Shown: positions 23,617 to 34,397 of the stretch, piece after piece
Layout: every line of letters begins with the position of its first letter
Position numbering within the stretch: position 1 is the first letter of the stretch
Assembly (NCBI GenBank): GCA_009192285.1
Contig: WBVU01000008.1
Coordinates: 186,001 to 250,000, forward strand
Direction of reading: 5' to 3'
Length of the DNA stretch: 64,000 nucleotides
Source: Morchella semilibera
Lineage: Eukaryota; Ascomycota; Pezizomycetes; Pezizales; Morchellaceae
Notes under the pieces: generated by a model
What the model saw: the letters and a program-made list of their open reading frames with translations, nothing else
What the model was told of the DNA's origin: nothing
The model's database searches: none
Position numbers and translations under genes: made by a program

Positions 23617-24076
23617 CTACGACAGGTAATGCATCGCAAATGGGTCCCGGAATGGATCCTTCGTGCCACATATTATGAATTGGCAAATGAATCCTAAATG
23701 CATCATGCAACAAAAGCATCCTAAATTCATCGGCATAAGCATCCCAATCCCATTGGACGACTTTCCAATGAGGAAAGGGATCAGTAGAAGGATCGGTTAA
23801 TGTATATGATCCAGAAATAGAAAACTATTTTGTGTTGGGGTTCGAACGGGAATGCTTCCACTGAGAAATTGAATATCTTTCCAACTAGGCTATCAATGGA
23901 TATAATAATAATATGGTAATAGCCCTTATCTAGCGAGTCTATAGCTATTCGACGAGTTTACCGATGCGTTTCCCGACGCCTTTGCTGATGCTTTTCCTGG
24001 TGCCTTTCCCAAAGTCGTCATGAAAGTCGTCATGCATACCGATCAAGAGAGCCTTCGACAGCTAGTGCATCGAAGG
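23617..24076 (-). mobile_element. tRNA-like SINE-type element, copy 1
   Basis: Read on the minus strand, it carries a Pol III A-box TAGCCTAGTTGG (23881-23892) and a B-box GTTCGAACCCC (near 23836-23846) at tRNA-like spacing. Flanking sequence on both sides matches the plus-strand copy at 44187-44634: upstream CTATAGACTCGC and the TATTATTATATC run, and downstream TTGGAAAGTCGTC and GATGCATTACCTGTCGTAGT. A degenerate GATGCACTAGCTGTCG at its start resembles the end word. It is not a working tRNA gene, because the arms do not fold cleanly by eye. Confidence 0.65.
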
Positions 24077-24344
24077 ATGGTTATTCATTCCGGTCGCTGT
24101 AGCCTGTATTCTCGGACTAGCGACCGCAATGGAGGTATCTTGGGGGGGGGGGGCAGCGCCCCCACACCCCCCGCCAGTGGGGCAAATAGTGTCTACTTAT
24201 CAGGTAGAGCCTAACGTGCTTTGTGTTGCTGGAGATCCACATTTTGTGCTCCCAGGAGGTGAGCGACCAGAGCTCAAGTGCCCGAATTATCCCGTTTCCG
24301 TTCCGGTTGTTTTTTCTTTTTTTTTGGGGGGGGGGGGAGGATAG

Positions 24345-24440
24345 ACCGTTTAAGCCAAATAGAAACAGAAAATCGCCGAATGTGGAAAAATCGGCATGTA
24401 CTAGCCTGTGGTAGGTATAATACCCCCCATGATAGCATGC
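24345..24440 (+). repeat. dispersed repeat, copy 2
   Basis: It starts GTTTAAGCCAAATAGA after a long G-tract and contains GTACTAGCCTGTGGTAGGTAT and ATGATAGCATG, as in the copy at 1680-1830. Non-coding. Confidence 0.45.
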
Positions 24441-25649
24441 GTTTCTTTGAATTCATGTATTTAGTGGGTGCCGGTGCTGGTCTTTTTATTTCAAAAGGGG
24501 CCAGGTTTCTAGTCCTAGGACAAAATCGACCCTTCACCACCCGACATCATACATTAGGCAAACCTACAATTCTTAGCGGAGATTAGCCAAAAGGCCGGTG
24601 CACCTATATACACATAGCCCTGACCCCCACCCACCCCCTCCTCTTCTTTACCTAGCCTTTAATTAGGTGTCAAGGGGAAGGAGGGCGAGATTCGGTGGGC
24701 CCTTTCCGGTATGCGCGCGCGCATTCTGATCGTAGGAGTTTGTGTCCTCCACCGCAGTTCTGAAGGTTTTGATGTCTACAGCGCTAATATCATCTTCCGC
24801 GGTCGTCTCGCCCGGCGTAGCCTAGACAGCAGCTATTCTCAACATGTTGGCGGAATACCTCCACTGATGGTCTTCGACCAAAGGCAAAGTGGTCCCGGAG
24901 AACCTTCGTATATACTGCAAAAATATACTTAAGATGGGGCTCGCAAACCCGATTGTTGGGTAGGCCTTGGTGACTTGTAGCCTATTGGTTTGTATTCGTA
25001 GTATGAGCTTCATACTAGACCCGTCTCGACGTACTCGCTAAAGTTGGGAGCGATAGAGAACCGCTCGGATCCACGCCCGCCGGCTCGGTAAAATACCCAA
25101 CGACGCATAAGGTCTCCACTAAGAACAAGTGCGCGGACAAACCGCCTTGTTGACTGTTCTTGGATCATCAGTCTCACAATACCGGCCAGCTCGACCATTA
25201 AGCTAAGAGGTTGCGTATTCTACATAGAATTTTTGAGCTCTCCAAAAACGAGAATGCCAGACCAACCCAGAGGCATGCAGGCGGGTTTGTTGTATAAAAG
25301 GGTCCCTGGTTTGGGCCTGACCATCATACATCAGCAAAAGACTGGGTCTCTCGTCTTGCTGCGCCCTGAGGCCGCTCGCCCAATTTCTGTGCGGACCCTG
25401 GTTGGCCTACGTAATTACGCCCCGCAGTCGGCGTGAGAGTTTAGACAGTACGGTGCTGTTTCCCCCCACTCATATTACCTTATCACCACTACTTTCTTGT
25501 TACAAAAGCCAAGGTGCTGTACAGTCATCTTGGAACGATTTTCTGCCCGCTGCAAAACACCTAGTTATGCAACTGACCCTAGCCCGACCACCAACACCCC
25601 ACCAGAAAGGGGTATAATTGTATAACGCTCCGAAATCAAAAACATCATG

Positions 25650-25850
25650 TATCCATCATTAAAATTACAAAAGAAAAGAAAATGAGGGAGAGAACAGCAA
25701 CAAAAGCAAGGAAAAAGAGAGTGGGGACTGCAAGAAAAGAAACGAAATCGAGAGGGGGGGAGGGGAGGGGAGGGACGGGCAGCAAAAAATAAACGCAAAG
25801 AGAGAGGAGAGGGCGGGCGGAAGACGGGAATAAAAGAAACACTAGTAAGA
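25650..25850. other. polypyrimidine 3' tract after the CHAT gene
   Basis: About 200 bp are almost entirely A/G on the plus strand, including GAGAGGGGGGGAGGGGAGGG. The transcript of the minus-strand CHAT gene would therefore have a long C/U-rich 3' untranslated region directly after its stop at 25857. Such mirror-like purine tracts can also form triplex DNA. Confidence 0.55.
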
Positions 25851-25856
25851 AACCCC

Positions 25857-28800
25857 TTACGCTCCGTTGTGAATGAACGGCGCCCAATCCAACACCCTCC
25901 CCATCTGACGATCCTCCACGCCCCTGGCCTTCACAACAGCATCATGCAGAGCCCTAGCCACACTGCGTCCCTCCATGACATTCTGGTAGAACCTCTCCGC
26001 AACCGCCACACAAACATTATCTCGCCCCTCCCACATCGTCCCCACAACGTGTCGGAAGCCCGCCATCTGGAAGGCGGCAGCTAGCGTGATCCCTTCGTCC
26101 ACCAACAAGCTGTCCCCGGTCTGGGCCGTCGAGCACGCTGAGAGATAGGCTACCACTGCGCATCCGCCCTTTGCAGCCACATCAGCAACGGTGAGCCGTC
26201 CACCGTGCAGTAACAGTCCACCACTACTGGGATCCTGGGCGCTGATGACACCATGGCAGGCAAAATGGACGGCCTGGCAGTCGCTGAGGGACGACAGCAC
26301 CTCTGGAACCTTGGGGTGCTCCATGAGCTTGGTCGCCACACCGACGGGCTTTACGATCTCGACAATCCGCTCCAACTCCTTCGTCACACCCTTGAGATCA
26401 CTCTGGCCTTCGGTCGTCGGCATCGAGACAAGTAACAGATCCTTTATTGGGCCCGCTGGCTCGGGCTTCTGGCGGGAGTACTGTAGCGCCTTGATGCTTG
26501 GTGTGTACGAGGACACGACACGACTTATGGTATTCTTGGTGGATCCCTTGGTGTGATGGCCAGCGGCGTGGAAAGGGGCGAGCCCCAGTGGGCCCGTACC
26601 GATCCACCAAATATGTGGCAGCTCAGCCCCCGGGGCAGGCGGGCCGTCGATGCCGATAGCGGTGAGGACGGGAGAAACAACAACATTCCATAGCCAGATC
26701 AGTAGCTTCTGCATCTTCTTTGTGCGAACAGCGTAGGTGGGTACACCGCCCTTCACGAGATCCTTTACACTGCCTAGGAGTTCCACTGCTCTGTTGGAGT
26801 CCCATTTCTCAAGTGCAACGCTCCTAATGGCGGCGCTGGTGACTATGATTGCGTCACAGTGGATCACACTTGCGTTAACCACAACTATAGGCCCAGGGGT
26901 GGCGAGGGCCATGAGACTCTCTCCGCTCGGCGACCTCAAGAAGCCTTCATACCCTGACAGACCCCTTACGGTCTGCAGTACTTCCTCCATCCTGGCCATC
27001 ACAATCTTACGCCGGGCCATCACATTGTCAGGACCAAGTTGTTGCCATCCTTCTGCATGGGCTGGTGCAGCAAGCCTGTCCTCCATTTCTCTCCGCAATT
27101 CCCAAAGCTCCCGGCACAGGTCAGGGTGGTCAGACTGCAGGTCTGTCATGTCGCTGCGGCAGTCTATAATGAACCCCGCAATAATCCCACGACCCAGCTC
27201 AAGCAACTTGAGCGCGTGTTTGGCCCCTTTTCCAACCAGCAGAGCGCAGGTAGCTGCCCGTGAGGCAATACCAGTGAGCATCGCCAACAGCCGCTGCTGG
27301 TCTACACGTGAGAGGAACGGCAAGCTGACCTGCGGCATGAGGCTCACGCAAGCCTCGTACAGAGCTGCTGCGTCGGTGAACCTCTTAGAACTCATATAAA
27401 CATGTCCCACCCGCTGTGCGGCGCGGATGCGTACTAGTGGCGGGGCGGAGATGGTGTTCCATGCGTCAAGAAAGGATTGGTGCGATAACTTCCCGTCCGG
27501 CCCCTCGTTCTGCTTTGCCCGGTAGCGCAGGAGATAACATCGCCCCAGATCATCTAGGACCTCCCCTTGGGCTGGAGTCTCGACGTTGGTGCCACCGCTA
27601 GCAGGCTTCAAGGAGAGAATGGCATAATTTAAGGAGAGGATGGCTGAGTCAATATCGGTGAGCTGCTTAGTATGGCGGAAGCGTGCGCGGAGGAACCTTC
27701 CGAAGCGGAGAAGTACTCCGAGGCGTCCTACATTGTATTGCCCTTCCTCGTCGCTCACGGCCGTACTGGCAAGACCTATTGCCCGCTGGAGGTCGACAAA
27801 GAGGATTGGGAGGGTAGTGTAGCGGAGGTAGAGGGCGTCGGCTAGAATGATCTCGAAGCGGAGTGGTCCACCAAGGCTGCCACTCGTGGCGGTGTCAGAG
27901 GCGTCCATGCACAACTCGCCGAGGGTTATGGCAGCGTTGAGGTCGTCCATTGCGGGTTTGCCGACGCGGCGAAAGCGGTCGATGAGGCGCTGGCAGAGCC
28001 GTCCGACGAACCTGGGGCGCTCTCGATGTCCCACAGGTATAAGGTCGACTGCTTGCCGCGCTACCGAAATGCTCATGTCTATATCCTCCATTGCGCCTAG
28101 TCTGTTGTACCGACTCATGAGGTATCCGGATAGGATGTTGAGGGCACATGCATGAACCATGTCGTCCTCTGGGCCTTCCAAAACACCTCCGTGACAGTGT
28201 TCCACCGCTTTCTCGAGATCCGCTGGGTCTCCCGTTCTATCATACCGATGCCAGTGCCACTGCGAAAGACTCACACGCCCAAATGCAACTACATCACGCT
28301 CGCCCGGTGGGACCCTTGCCAGCTCATCCGTGCAATCCTCGATGTTCTTGGCGACTGACAGTATCCAATCGGGCCCATCCAAGGACCGCTGCATCTGCTG
28401 TTGGGAAGACATGAAAACCTTCACATGCTGCCTAGTGTGGCTGCTACCCCCACATGACATCTTAAGCAAAGTCTTGCAATTTTCGATCGCCCGGTCCCGA
28501 TCCTCGCTAGGAACCCCCTCGCCCCGAAACTTGTACATAGACCAGCAGCCAAGCTCTGCCAGCCTGGTTGCATATGCTGGGTCATCCTTCGGTGTCCGTT
28601 TCAGTTCCTCCTCATCGCAACGTTTCCCATCTGTCAGATCCTTATCATTCTTACAGAGTAAATATCGTATTATAAGTAGATCCCTGAGACAAGCAAACTT
28701 GCCGGTTTGGTAATGGCTGGTCTTGGAGTCCACCCCCATGACCCGCTGGCACACCGCAATGGCGGCATCGAGGTCCACTTTCTGGCCGCTACAAGCAAAC

Positions 28801-31157
28801 TTCTGCGTATGGAGATAGCTAAGAGACATCATGAAATGGAAATATAGTAGACTGCCATCCTCCTCCATTCCTTCCCACGCCATTGTAGCCAGCTCGATTG
28901 CCCTGTCTAGGTCCGAGTGCCCCCTCGCTTGCTGCGGGTATCGCACGGAGTAGTAGTAGGCCAGGGCAATCCGCATCTTGGGAATACAACCACTAGAGCC
29001 GGCCCCTTGTAAGGCCATCGCAGCAGTCAGACTCATCTCACCATAGGTCAGGGCACTATCGAGGTCCGCCAGGTCCTCCAGCATCCTGTAACGGCTGAAA
29101 TAGCAGGTGGCCAAACGCTGCACACGCCGGACATACGACCAACCCACAGGCTCGGTCACGGTGACAACAACCTCCATCTTTTTCACCGCGAGTGCTATGT
29201 CTGCGGTGTTGCCCAACGTTTTGGATCGCATCATGAGGTGCCCACTGAGGATGTACAGGCGGTCAACATACAACTCGGGCTCCTCGTCCGGATCAATAAC
29301 CTCCAGTGAAGCCTCTACATAGGCCACTGGGTCCACCCCGAAGCCAATAGCTGACAATTTAGACTCTAGGTCAGCTAGCTGCGCCACTATATTGTTTCGC
29401 ATACAAGCCATGGGTAGCCGGCCAAGCAACACGGAAGCAATGTCCTTCGCCTCAACCAGACTTTGGCGTTCACCGGCTATGCGCGCATAGGTAATAAATA
29501 GACTCCACATAGGCAAAAGCATAAACAATGGTAGTTTTCCCTTATTTTCGACAGCCCCGAGCACTATATTTGACCACCTAATTCCTTCCTCTGCATCACC
29601 CCCAAAGTCCGTAGCCAGACATCTCATATGGGCAACCTCTAAGCGAAGGCGGATGTCCTCGAGGACGGGGTATACCTTTTCTTCGGTGGAATCGAGCACA
29701 GCCTCGATAGCGGCCGCAGAGGTATCCAGGTCCCCCAGAGCCCTACTGGTCTTATAGCGGGTAGCATGGTATCTCGCCAATATTCTCCAGAGCATTGAGT
29801 CGTTGGCGCTTAGACCCGTCAGTTCGGTCAGATACGTGATAGCCATGTTCAACTCTGCCACCTCCCGTGTAGCCATGAATCGGTAATTATGCATATAGCT
29901 CAAGGCGAGTAAAAACGAACTTCGACTTTCTCCGCTCTCTGTTGTCAGGACCCCAGTCAAATATCCCACCGCAATCTCCAGATGTTCCGCCTTCCGCGTA
30001 GGTGGGTAGCACCCTTCGTACCAACTACTTAAATCCTTCAGCGTAGATACCTCTTCTCCTTTGATGTTTATAGCTAATTCCCCACTCAATAGCAGGTCTG
30101 CGCCGGTAGGGTTGCCCTGCATCCTCATGATCTGACACATGCTCACGAGCGGGATCAGCCGAAGAAAACCGGGGAAAAGGTGGAGGCATGACTCGGTGTA
30201 TTGCAGGGCGAGGCCTAAGCATGTGGGGTCCTCCGTGGACTTGTAGCGGAGAAAGAAGAGTTGACCGAGTATGAAAAGGGTAGGGTCGTGGTGCGGGTGA
30301 GTAGGGGGTATGAGCGAAAGAGCGTGGGTGACTTCTTCGACGGTAAGGGTTTGCCAGGAACGGCCCTGCAACGAGGAGAAAGTGTAGATCAATGCAGGCC
30401 GGTTAACGGTGGTCTCTAGGGCGGTGCCTGTGGTGTCTCCACATGGGGTTTGTCCACACTCCTGTACTGCAGGGACTGCATTTTGGGCCTCCGCAGAAAG
30501 TGCTCTCTCTGCGACGATTCCGCTACCTGAGAGGCTTGACACTTTGGTATCGGGCTCCGTCGGCATGCATGAACTGGGCTGGGCGGGCCCTGTGGGGTCC
30601 TCGAGCTGCTTAACGGGTGGCGCGGCTGACGGGGCACAGTCATTCGCACTACTGCCACCCACTGCATCTTCTATACTCCCGCCTCCCAACCCTGATGACC
30701 CCGTCACCTCCCTCACTAAAAATGTCAGCCTGAACCCTTGGCATCCTAAGAGGGACCCCCCTGCCACTTTAATCTCTGAGCTCCTACCTATCCTCAGCAA
30801 GATGGGATACTCAGCCTTATCGGCGACGCTCGCGAACTCTGGGAGATCTGACAGAGCGTTTTTGCGGCGCATGATGTTGAGCTCCTGCAGGAAGAGCCCC
30901 ATCCCAATCTCAACCCTAGCCCGCTCTCCCTCATCGGGAAACCATCTGGCGATGGCCTTGCCCCGCGGGGATTGTCTGAGCTCATCGAGTCTGGTGCTCA
31001 CAGGATCCACCTCAAAGTCAGCGGCAGCGTAGTCGGTCTCGTCGTCTGCTGTCGCTTGGGGTTCCGTGAGCGGCACCATGGAGTTGTTTGTGACAGAACG
31101 ATTACCTGCAGGTAGCATTTCCCCCGAGCCCAAATCGTCCCCTGTAGAGGAATCCAT
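25857..31157 (-). CDS. TPR-CHAT caspase-like protein
   Basis: The start chosen is ATG 31157 (MDSSTGDDLGSG), giving 1766 residues without introns. The frame stays open upstream to 31262, but only with a GTG. Residues 1 to 60 are polar. A short conserved-looking block near 60 to 170 (DELRQSPRGKAIARWFPDEG) follows, then a disordered stretch. Degenerate tetratricopeptide-type helical repeats fill roughly 260 to 1300, recognisable as recurrent LALQYTESCL, DLDSAL and LDAAIAV words. The C-terminal 280 residues are a CHAT domain: ELPHIWWIGTGPLGLAPFHAAG, catalytic His in VHFACHG (about residue 1635), catalytic Cys in YLSACSTA (about 1675), then HVVGTMW. CHAT is a caspase/separase-fold peptidase module used in immune and death pathways. 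The TPR part probably senses or binds a regulator. Both dyad residues are present, so it is likely active. Substrate unknown. Confidence 0.93.
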   Translation of the reverse strand: MDSSTGDDLGSGEMLPAGNRSVTNNSMVPLTEPQATADDETDYAAADFEVDPVSTRLDELRQSPRGKAIARWFPDEGERARVEIGMGLFLQELNIMRRKNALSDLPEFASVADKAEYPILLRIGRSSEIKVAGGSLLGCQGFRLTFLVREVTGSSGLGGGSIEDAVGGSSANDCAPSAAPPVKQLEDPTGPAQPSSCMPTEPDTKVSSLSGSGIVAERALSAEAQNAVPAVQECGQTPCGDTTGTALETTVNRPALIYTFSSLQGRSWQTLTVEEVTHALSLIPPTHPHHDPTLFILGQLFFLRYKSTEDPTCLGLALQYTESCLHLFPGFLRLIPLVSMCQIMRMQGNPTGADLLLSGELAINIKGEEVSTLKDLSSWYEGCYPPTRKAEHLEIAVGYLTGVLTTESGESRSSFLLALSYMHNYRFMATREVAELNMAITYLTELTGLSANDSMLWRILARYHATRYKTSRALGDLDTSAAAIEAVLDSTEEKVYPVLEDIRLRLEVAHMRCLATDFGGDAEEGIRWSNIVLGAVENKGKLPLFMLLPMWSLFITYARIAGERQSLVEAKDIASVLLGRLPMACMRNNIVAQLADLESKLSAIGFGVDPVAYVEASLEVIDPDEEPELYVDRLYILSGHLMMRSKTLGNTADIALAVKKMEVVVTVTEPVGWSYVRRVQRLATCYFSRYRMLEDLADLDSALTYGEMSLTAAMALQGAGSSGCIPKMRIALAYYYSVRYPQQARGHSDLDRAIELATMAWEGMEEDGSLLYFHFMMSLSYLHTQKFACSGQKVDLDAAIAVCQRVMGVDSKTSHYQTGKFACLRDLLIIRYLLCKNDKDLTDGKRCDEEELKRTPKDDPAYATRLAELGCWSMYKFRGEGVPSEDRDRAIENCKTLLKMSCGGSSHTRQHVKVFMSSQQQMQRSLDGPDWILSVAKNIEDCTDELARVPPGERDVVAFGRVSLSQWHWHRYDRTGDPADLEKAVEHCHGGVLEGPEDDMVHACALNILSGYLMSRYNRLGAMEDIDMSISVARQAVDLIPVGHRERPRFVGRLCQRLIDRFRRVGKPAMDDLNAAITLGELCMDASDTATSGSLGGPLRFEIILADALYLRYTTLPILFVDLQRAIGLASTAVSDEEGQYNVGRLGVLLRFGRFLRARFRHTKQLTDIDSAILSLNYAILSLKPASGGTNVETPAQGEVLDDLGRCYLLRYRAKQNEGPDGKLSHQSFLDAWNTISAPPLVRIRAAQRVGHVYMSSKRFTDAAALYEACVSLMPQVSLPFLSRVDQQRLLAMLTGIASRAATCALLVGKGAKHALKLLELGRGIIAGFIIDCRSDMTDLQSDHPDLCRELWELRREMEDRLAAPAHAEGWQQLGPDNVMARRKIVMARMEEVLQTVRGLSGYEGFLRSPSGESLMALATPGPIVVVNASVIHCDAIIVTSAAIRSVALEKWDSNRAVELLGSVKDLVKGGVPTYAVRTKKMQKLLIWLWNVVVSPVLTAIGIDGPPAPGAELPHIWWIGTGPLGLAPFHAAGHHTKGSTKNTISRVVSSYTPSIKALQYSRQKPEPAGPIKDLLLVSMPTTEGQSDLKGVTKELERIVEIVKPVGVATKLMEHPKVPEVLSSLSDCQAVHFACHGVISAQDPSSGGLLLHGGRLTVADVAAKGGCAVVAYLSACSTAQTGDSLLVDEGITLAAAFQMAGFRHVVGTMWEGRDNVCVAVAERFYQNVMEGRSVARALHDAVVKARGVEDRQMGRVLDWAPFIHNGA

Positions 31158-31315
31158 CGCTGGCAGTAGCGACTGGCACGTTGGTGGGTGTGGTTGGTCG
31201 ATTGTATCAGTAGAAGTCAAAGTACGAATGCTGGTATATGTGAGATTGTTGGCAGGCTGCACATCCGTAGGTAGAGAGACTAGTACAGAAGGACAAGAGG
31301 GGTGTCTCTATGTGC

Positions 31316-31323
31316 TTTATATA
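31316..31323 (-). promoter_or_regulatory. TATA box of the CHAT gene
   Basis: TATATAAA on the minus strand lies about 160 bp before ATG 31157 and only 54 bp before the GTG at 31262. This favours the ATG as the start, leaving room for a leader. Confidence 0.5.
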
Positions 31324-32449
31324 CACTGGTAATGTTACTGAGGGGCAGGGGCGGGGGTGGGAGGAGGCGAGGCACGGCAACACCCTGCAGCAGGCTAGGC
31401 TGAGCATATCGCCCACAATACCTGGCGCGTATGTCACTCATACCATAAAAGTTAAAGGCTACCACAGGGATGTTATTCAAAATCTACTCGCTACCATCCA
31501 TAAGAACAGGAAAATGTAGATGCCAACGACGAGGATAACCCCTATGGGGCCAAGACAACTCTCCATACAAATTGTCCCCTCCTCCGTCACTCCCATTTCC
31601 AGGTCCTTATGGCGGATAGCGAGTACCTGGGAGTAAGGGTAAGTACTGGGACGCCTATTTGGGGGGATTTCAAAAAGTAAGTGCCCGCAAAAGGACCCGA
31701 TTGGGCAGATGGATACAGCTTTTTGACAAAATAACACTTGGGAGACAAGCAGGTATTTAGATAGTGTGTCCTGCAGTTCCTACATCACAACCCCCTCAAC
31801 CTCTCTTTCACTCTGATCTTTCTTAAACTTCACCATGGCCTTTTTGATGGCCTCAAATCGCTATTTAGATGAAGTTAGAGCTATGTAGTACTTATTCTGT
31901 TCTACCTCCGGGAAAAGTTTAGATTTTCTTCAATGAAAATATGTGAAATGTCTCTGTACCTCTTTCCCCCATACAAATCTTGGATGCCTTTGGTCGCTAC
32001 CCATACAAATTTACCCAACCGACCTAGGTGTCTCGGTATCGAAGGTGCACACCCGGTACATATTGACGTGCCTCTGGTTGGTCAATATCCCTGCTGCGGC
32101 GCAGAGACGAATGACTCGCAGGTCCATGAAGATTCCGCCTCTGACCGTTACTGCATGCGGTCTTTCTGTGTGCATGCAATATCAGTCGTGTTTCGAAACG
32201 CTATGGAGCTGCCAGCACGTATTATCACTACTCTAGTGTCCTGACGTTTTTCACTGTGACTAATATTGCATACCATACAAAAATATGCCAAGCCCCCTAT
32301 GTTTGGTGCATGTATGTACAGGCGACCCAGTTCAAAAAACATCAGGAAACTACGAGTACTCTTGCCACTGAAATCCCTTCGGATTCTAACTGGTAGTCAG
32401 CAATCATTGTGATTTGACGTTTGGTTGTAGTTAAGGTTCGGTGTTTACT

Positions 32450-32730
32450 TTATTAGAGACTTTTAGCCACGGGTGTAGAAGGGCAACAAACAAAAAATTA
32501 TTAATTCCCAAGACCATGCTGCATGCGTTTGCCCCTTGGCCCGCATAGGGACCCACAAGCACCCCGAGAAGGAAACCACAGGCATAAGGATTGAATATAT
32601 CTCCATGCGTATGTTTAAGCCCTGTACTTGAAAATATTATATCACATCCTCCTTGCATCCAACTTGCATGTCTTGGAAGTCTTGGGAATAAATAATTTTT
32701 TGTTCGTTGATGGCTAAAAGACTCTATTAC
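32450..32730. mobile_element. inverted-repeat MITE
   Basis: Arms of about 60 bp (32450-32510 and 32671-32730) are inverted copies. Both carry CTTTTAGCCA, then CAAAAAATTATT and ATTCCCAAGAC when read inward. The centre is unrelated. The length of about 280 bp and the lack of coding fit a MITE. The superfamily is not clear. Confidence 0.7.
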
Positions 32731-34214
32731 GTTTGGGTATGATTATGGTTAACAGAACTGTCTCAGGGGGGCGTGGGATACAATGCTTTGCATGGTACAG
32801 TCGCCGATGGTAGGAGTTGGACGAGGAGTGAGTTTCAAGTGGAAAAAAAAAAATAATCTGATCCGTCACTTCAGTTCCAGTTTTTAAGAGAGTGCAAAGA
32901 TCTCGTTGTTGCGAGAGAATAATAACATTACATAATGTCCTGGGCCGCGTTGGCCGTGTGGTTGTGGTGCCCGTGATGACCGTAGAGCAATCGTGGATGT
33001 GGGTGTGTCCTTGTCATGATCGAGATGAACTGCCCTAGGGGCTATGCACCCCAGGCAGAAGGCAGAGGGGCGTTGAGGATTCTTCATCCTCATGGACAAA
33101 ACTAGACCTACGCCTACGATTTCGTATAGACGTCATATCATAGGTGAGAAAGAAACTCTTCCACGCGCAATGCATGCACTGCGGTAGAGAATCAGTGTTC
33201 ATATAGCTAGCGCAAACTCTCACGAATAACCAACCGGACTGGGCTGGAATACTGCTTACCGATTGGTCAGGACTACACTTTGGGTTAGATCAAGCAACCC
33301 GAACCCCAATTTCCCAGCCCAGACCGATTCGATATCCGCGGTACTGCACTGTACAATAAATCCAATGGTTTCAACTAGTTCGTATATGATGAGGAAGTAC
33401 TCGTTAGAGATTGCAGCCCCCGATCCGATGTCAGGTGCGGCTGCAGGGCGCGAGACTTATGCACAAATAGGCGGGGTCGGTAATTGAGGTTTTGGAGGTC
33501 CGCATCTGCTTATGGGCCGAGAGCCTGCGCCGAGAGACTGCGCCGAGCATGCGTCAAGATATTTTGCCCCCCCCATTTTAGAACTGTCTAACACGTAGCG
33601 ACTAGAGCTCCGACCCCCAACGAATTGTTCGCACTTGCAAAATGGATTTAGAGCACGAGGAATTAGATATCGGGCTGCCTGGTATCCGACATCTTTCGGT
33701 TGTGACATACAGCGCATATTGATGCGAAAATCTCGTTGTCGGACGCTGCAAAACCTCTCTATCTGGTTGAAAACCTAATCTGTACCAATTACATTCTCCA
33801 GATTTCTGTTTGGTTGAACTTCTTTGCAGAATCTGCCAACATTTAAGGAGGCCGTATAGTGCACCGCGCACCCGAAACGTTCCCTCAGAAATACGCCGTC
33901 TGTACTTCCGAGAACTGGTTCATGGTTATCACGGTGGCGGAGGCGGCCCCTCAAAAGTTGGCAGCATTTAATCACCAGTGAAAGGGATACTGCATACACC
34001 ATGGCGCAAATCTTGAGTCTATCAAGCTACATTATATAATCTCAGCGAGTCATGTGGAGGTCCCCGGGCCCTTGGCACTCGGTCTGCAGGGCCCGGGGAC
34101 GTGCGATCTAGCATCCCAGAGAGATCCGGCTAATTCCGCATCTAAATAGTGATCAAATCTGAACCGGTTCCAGTAGGAGCCCTTCCCAGTTTAACCATCA
34201 AGTAAAAAGATCCG

Positions 34215-34397
34215 TACCGCAGAATCTCGGGAATAACGAATTGAATTGAACTGGTCTGGAAGATTAGGGTTCGAGTTGGTCAGGCGCCTGCTAAGCCTCA
34301 ATCCGACAAAGCTAAAGCGTAACCTTTAGTCGTCTTGACCACTAGGTAAGTGGTATTTCAGCCCAGTCCGATTCGTTATTCCTGAGATTCTGCGGTA
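34215..34397. mobile_element. inverted-repeat MITE with TACCGC ends
   Basis: A 183-bp element with a 27-bp terminal inverted repeat starts TACCGCAGAATCTC and continues GGGAATAACGAAT; the right arm has one mismatch. A decayed relative lies at about 33215-33343, where CCCAGCCCAGACCGATTCG and GCGGTAC recur. Confidence 0.75.

Larger units (their letters stand above)
22435..25640. other. intergenic DNA between the ankyrin and CHAT genes
   Basis: This stretch contains the promoter region of the ankyrin gene (no clear TATA box), dispersed repeat D at 23140, a SINE-like element at 23617, G-runs near 24141 and 24328, and the repeat copy at 24345. The part from 24,600 to 25,640 shows nothing recognisable. 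Confidence 0.5.

Noticed and set aside
23830-23900. tRNA gene on the minus strand
   Set aside because: Only the A- and B-boxes fit. Acceptor and anticodon stems do not form by eye, and the same unit is embedded in a longer repeat at 44187.
26737-27399. 220-residue plus-strand frame, also 30409-31032
   Set aside because: Both are antisense to the TPR-CHAT gene and have no motif of their own.
31158-31262. N-terminal extension of the CHAT protein by 35 residues
   Set aside because: The frame is open, but the codon at 31262 is GTG and the first ATG is at 31157. The TATA box at 31316 also lies too close to 31262.
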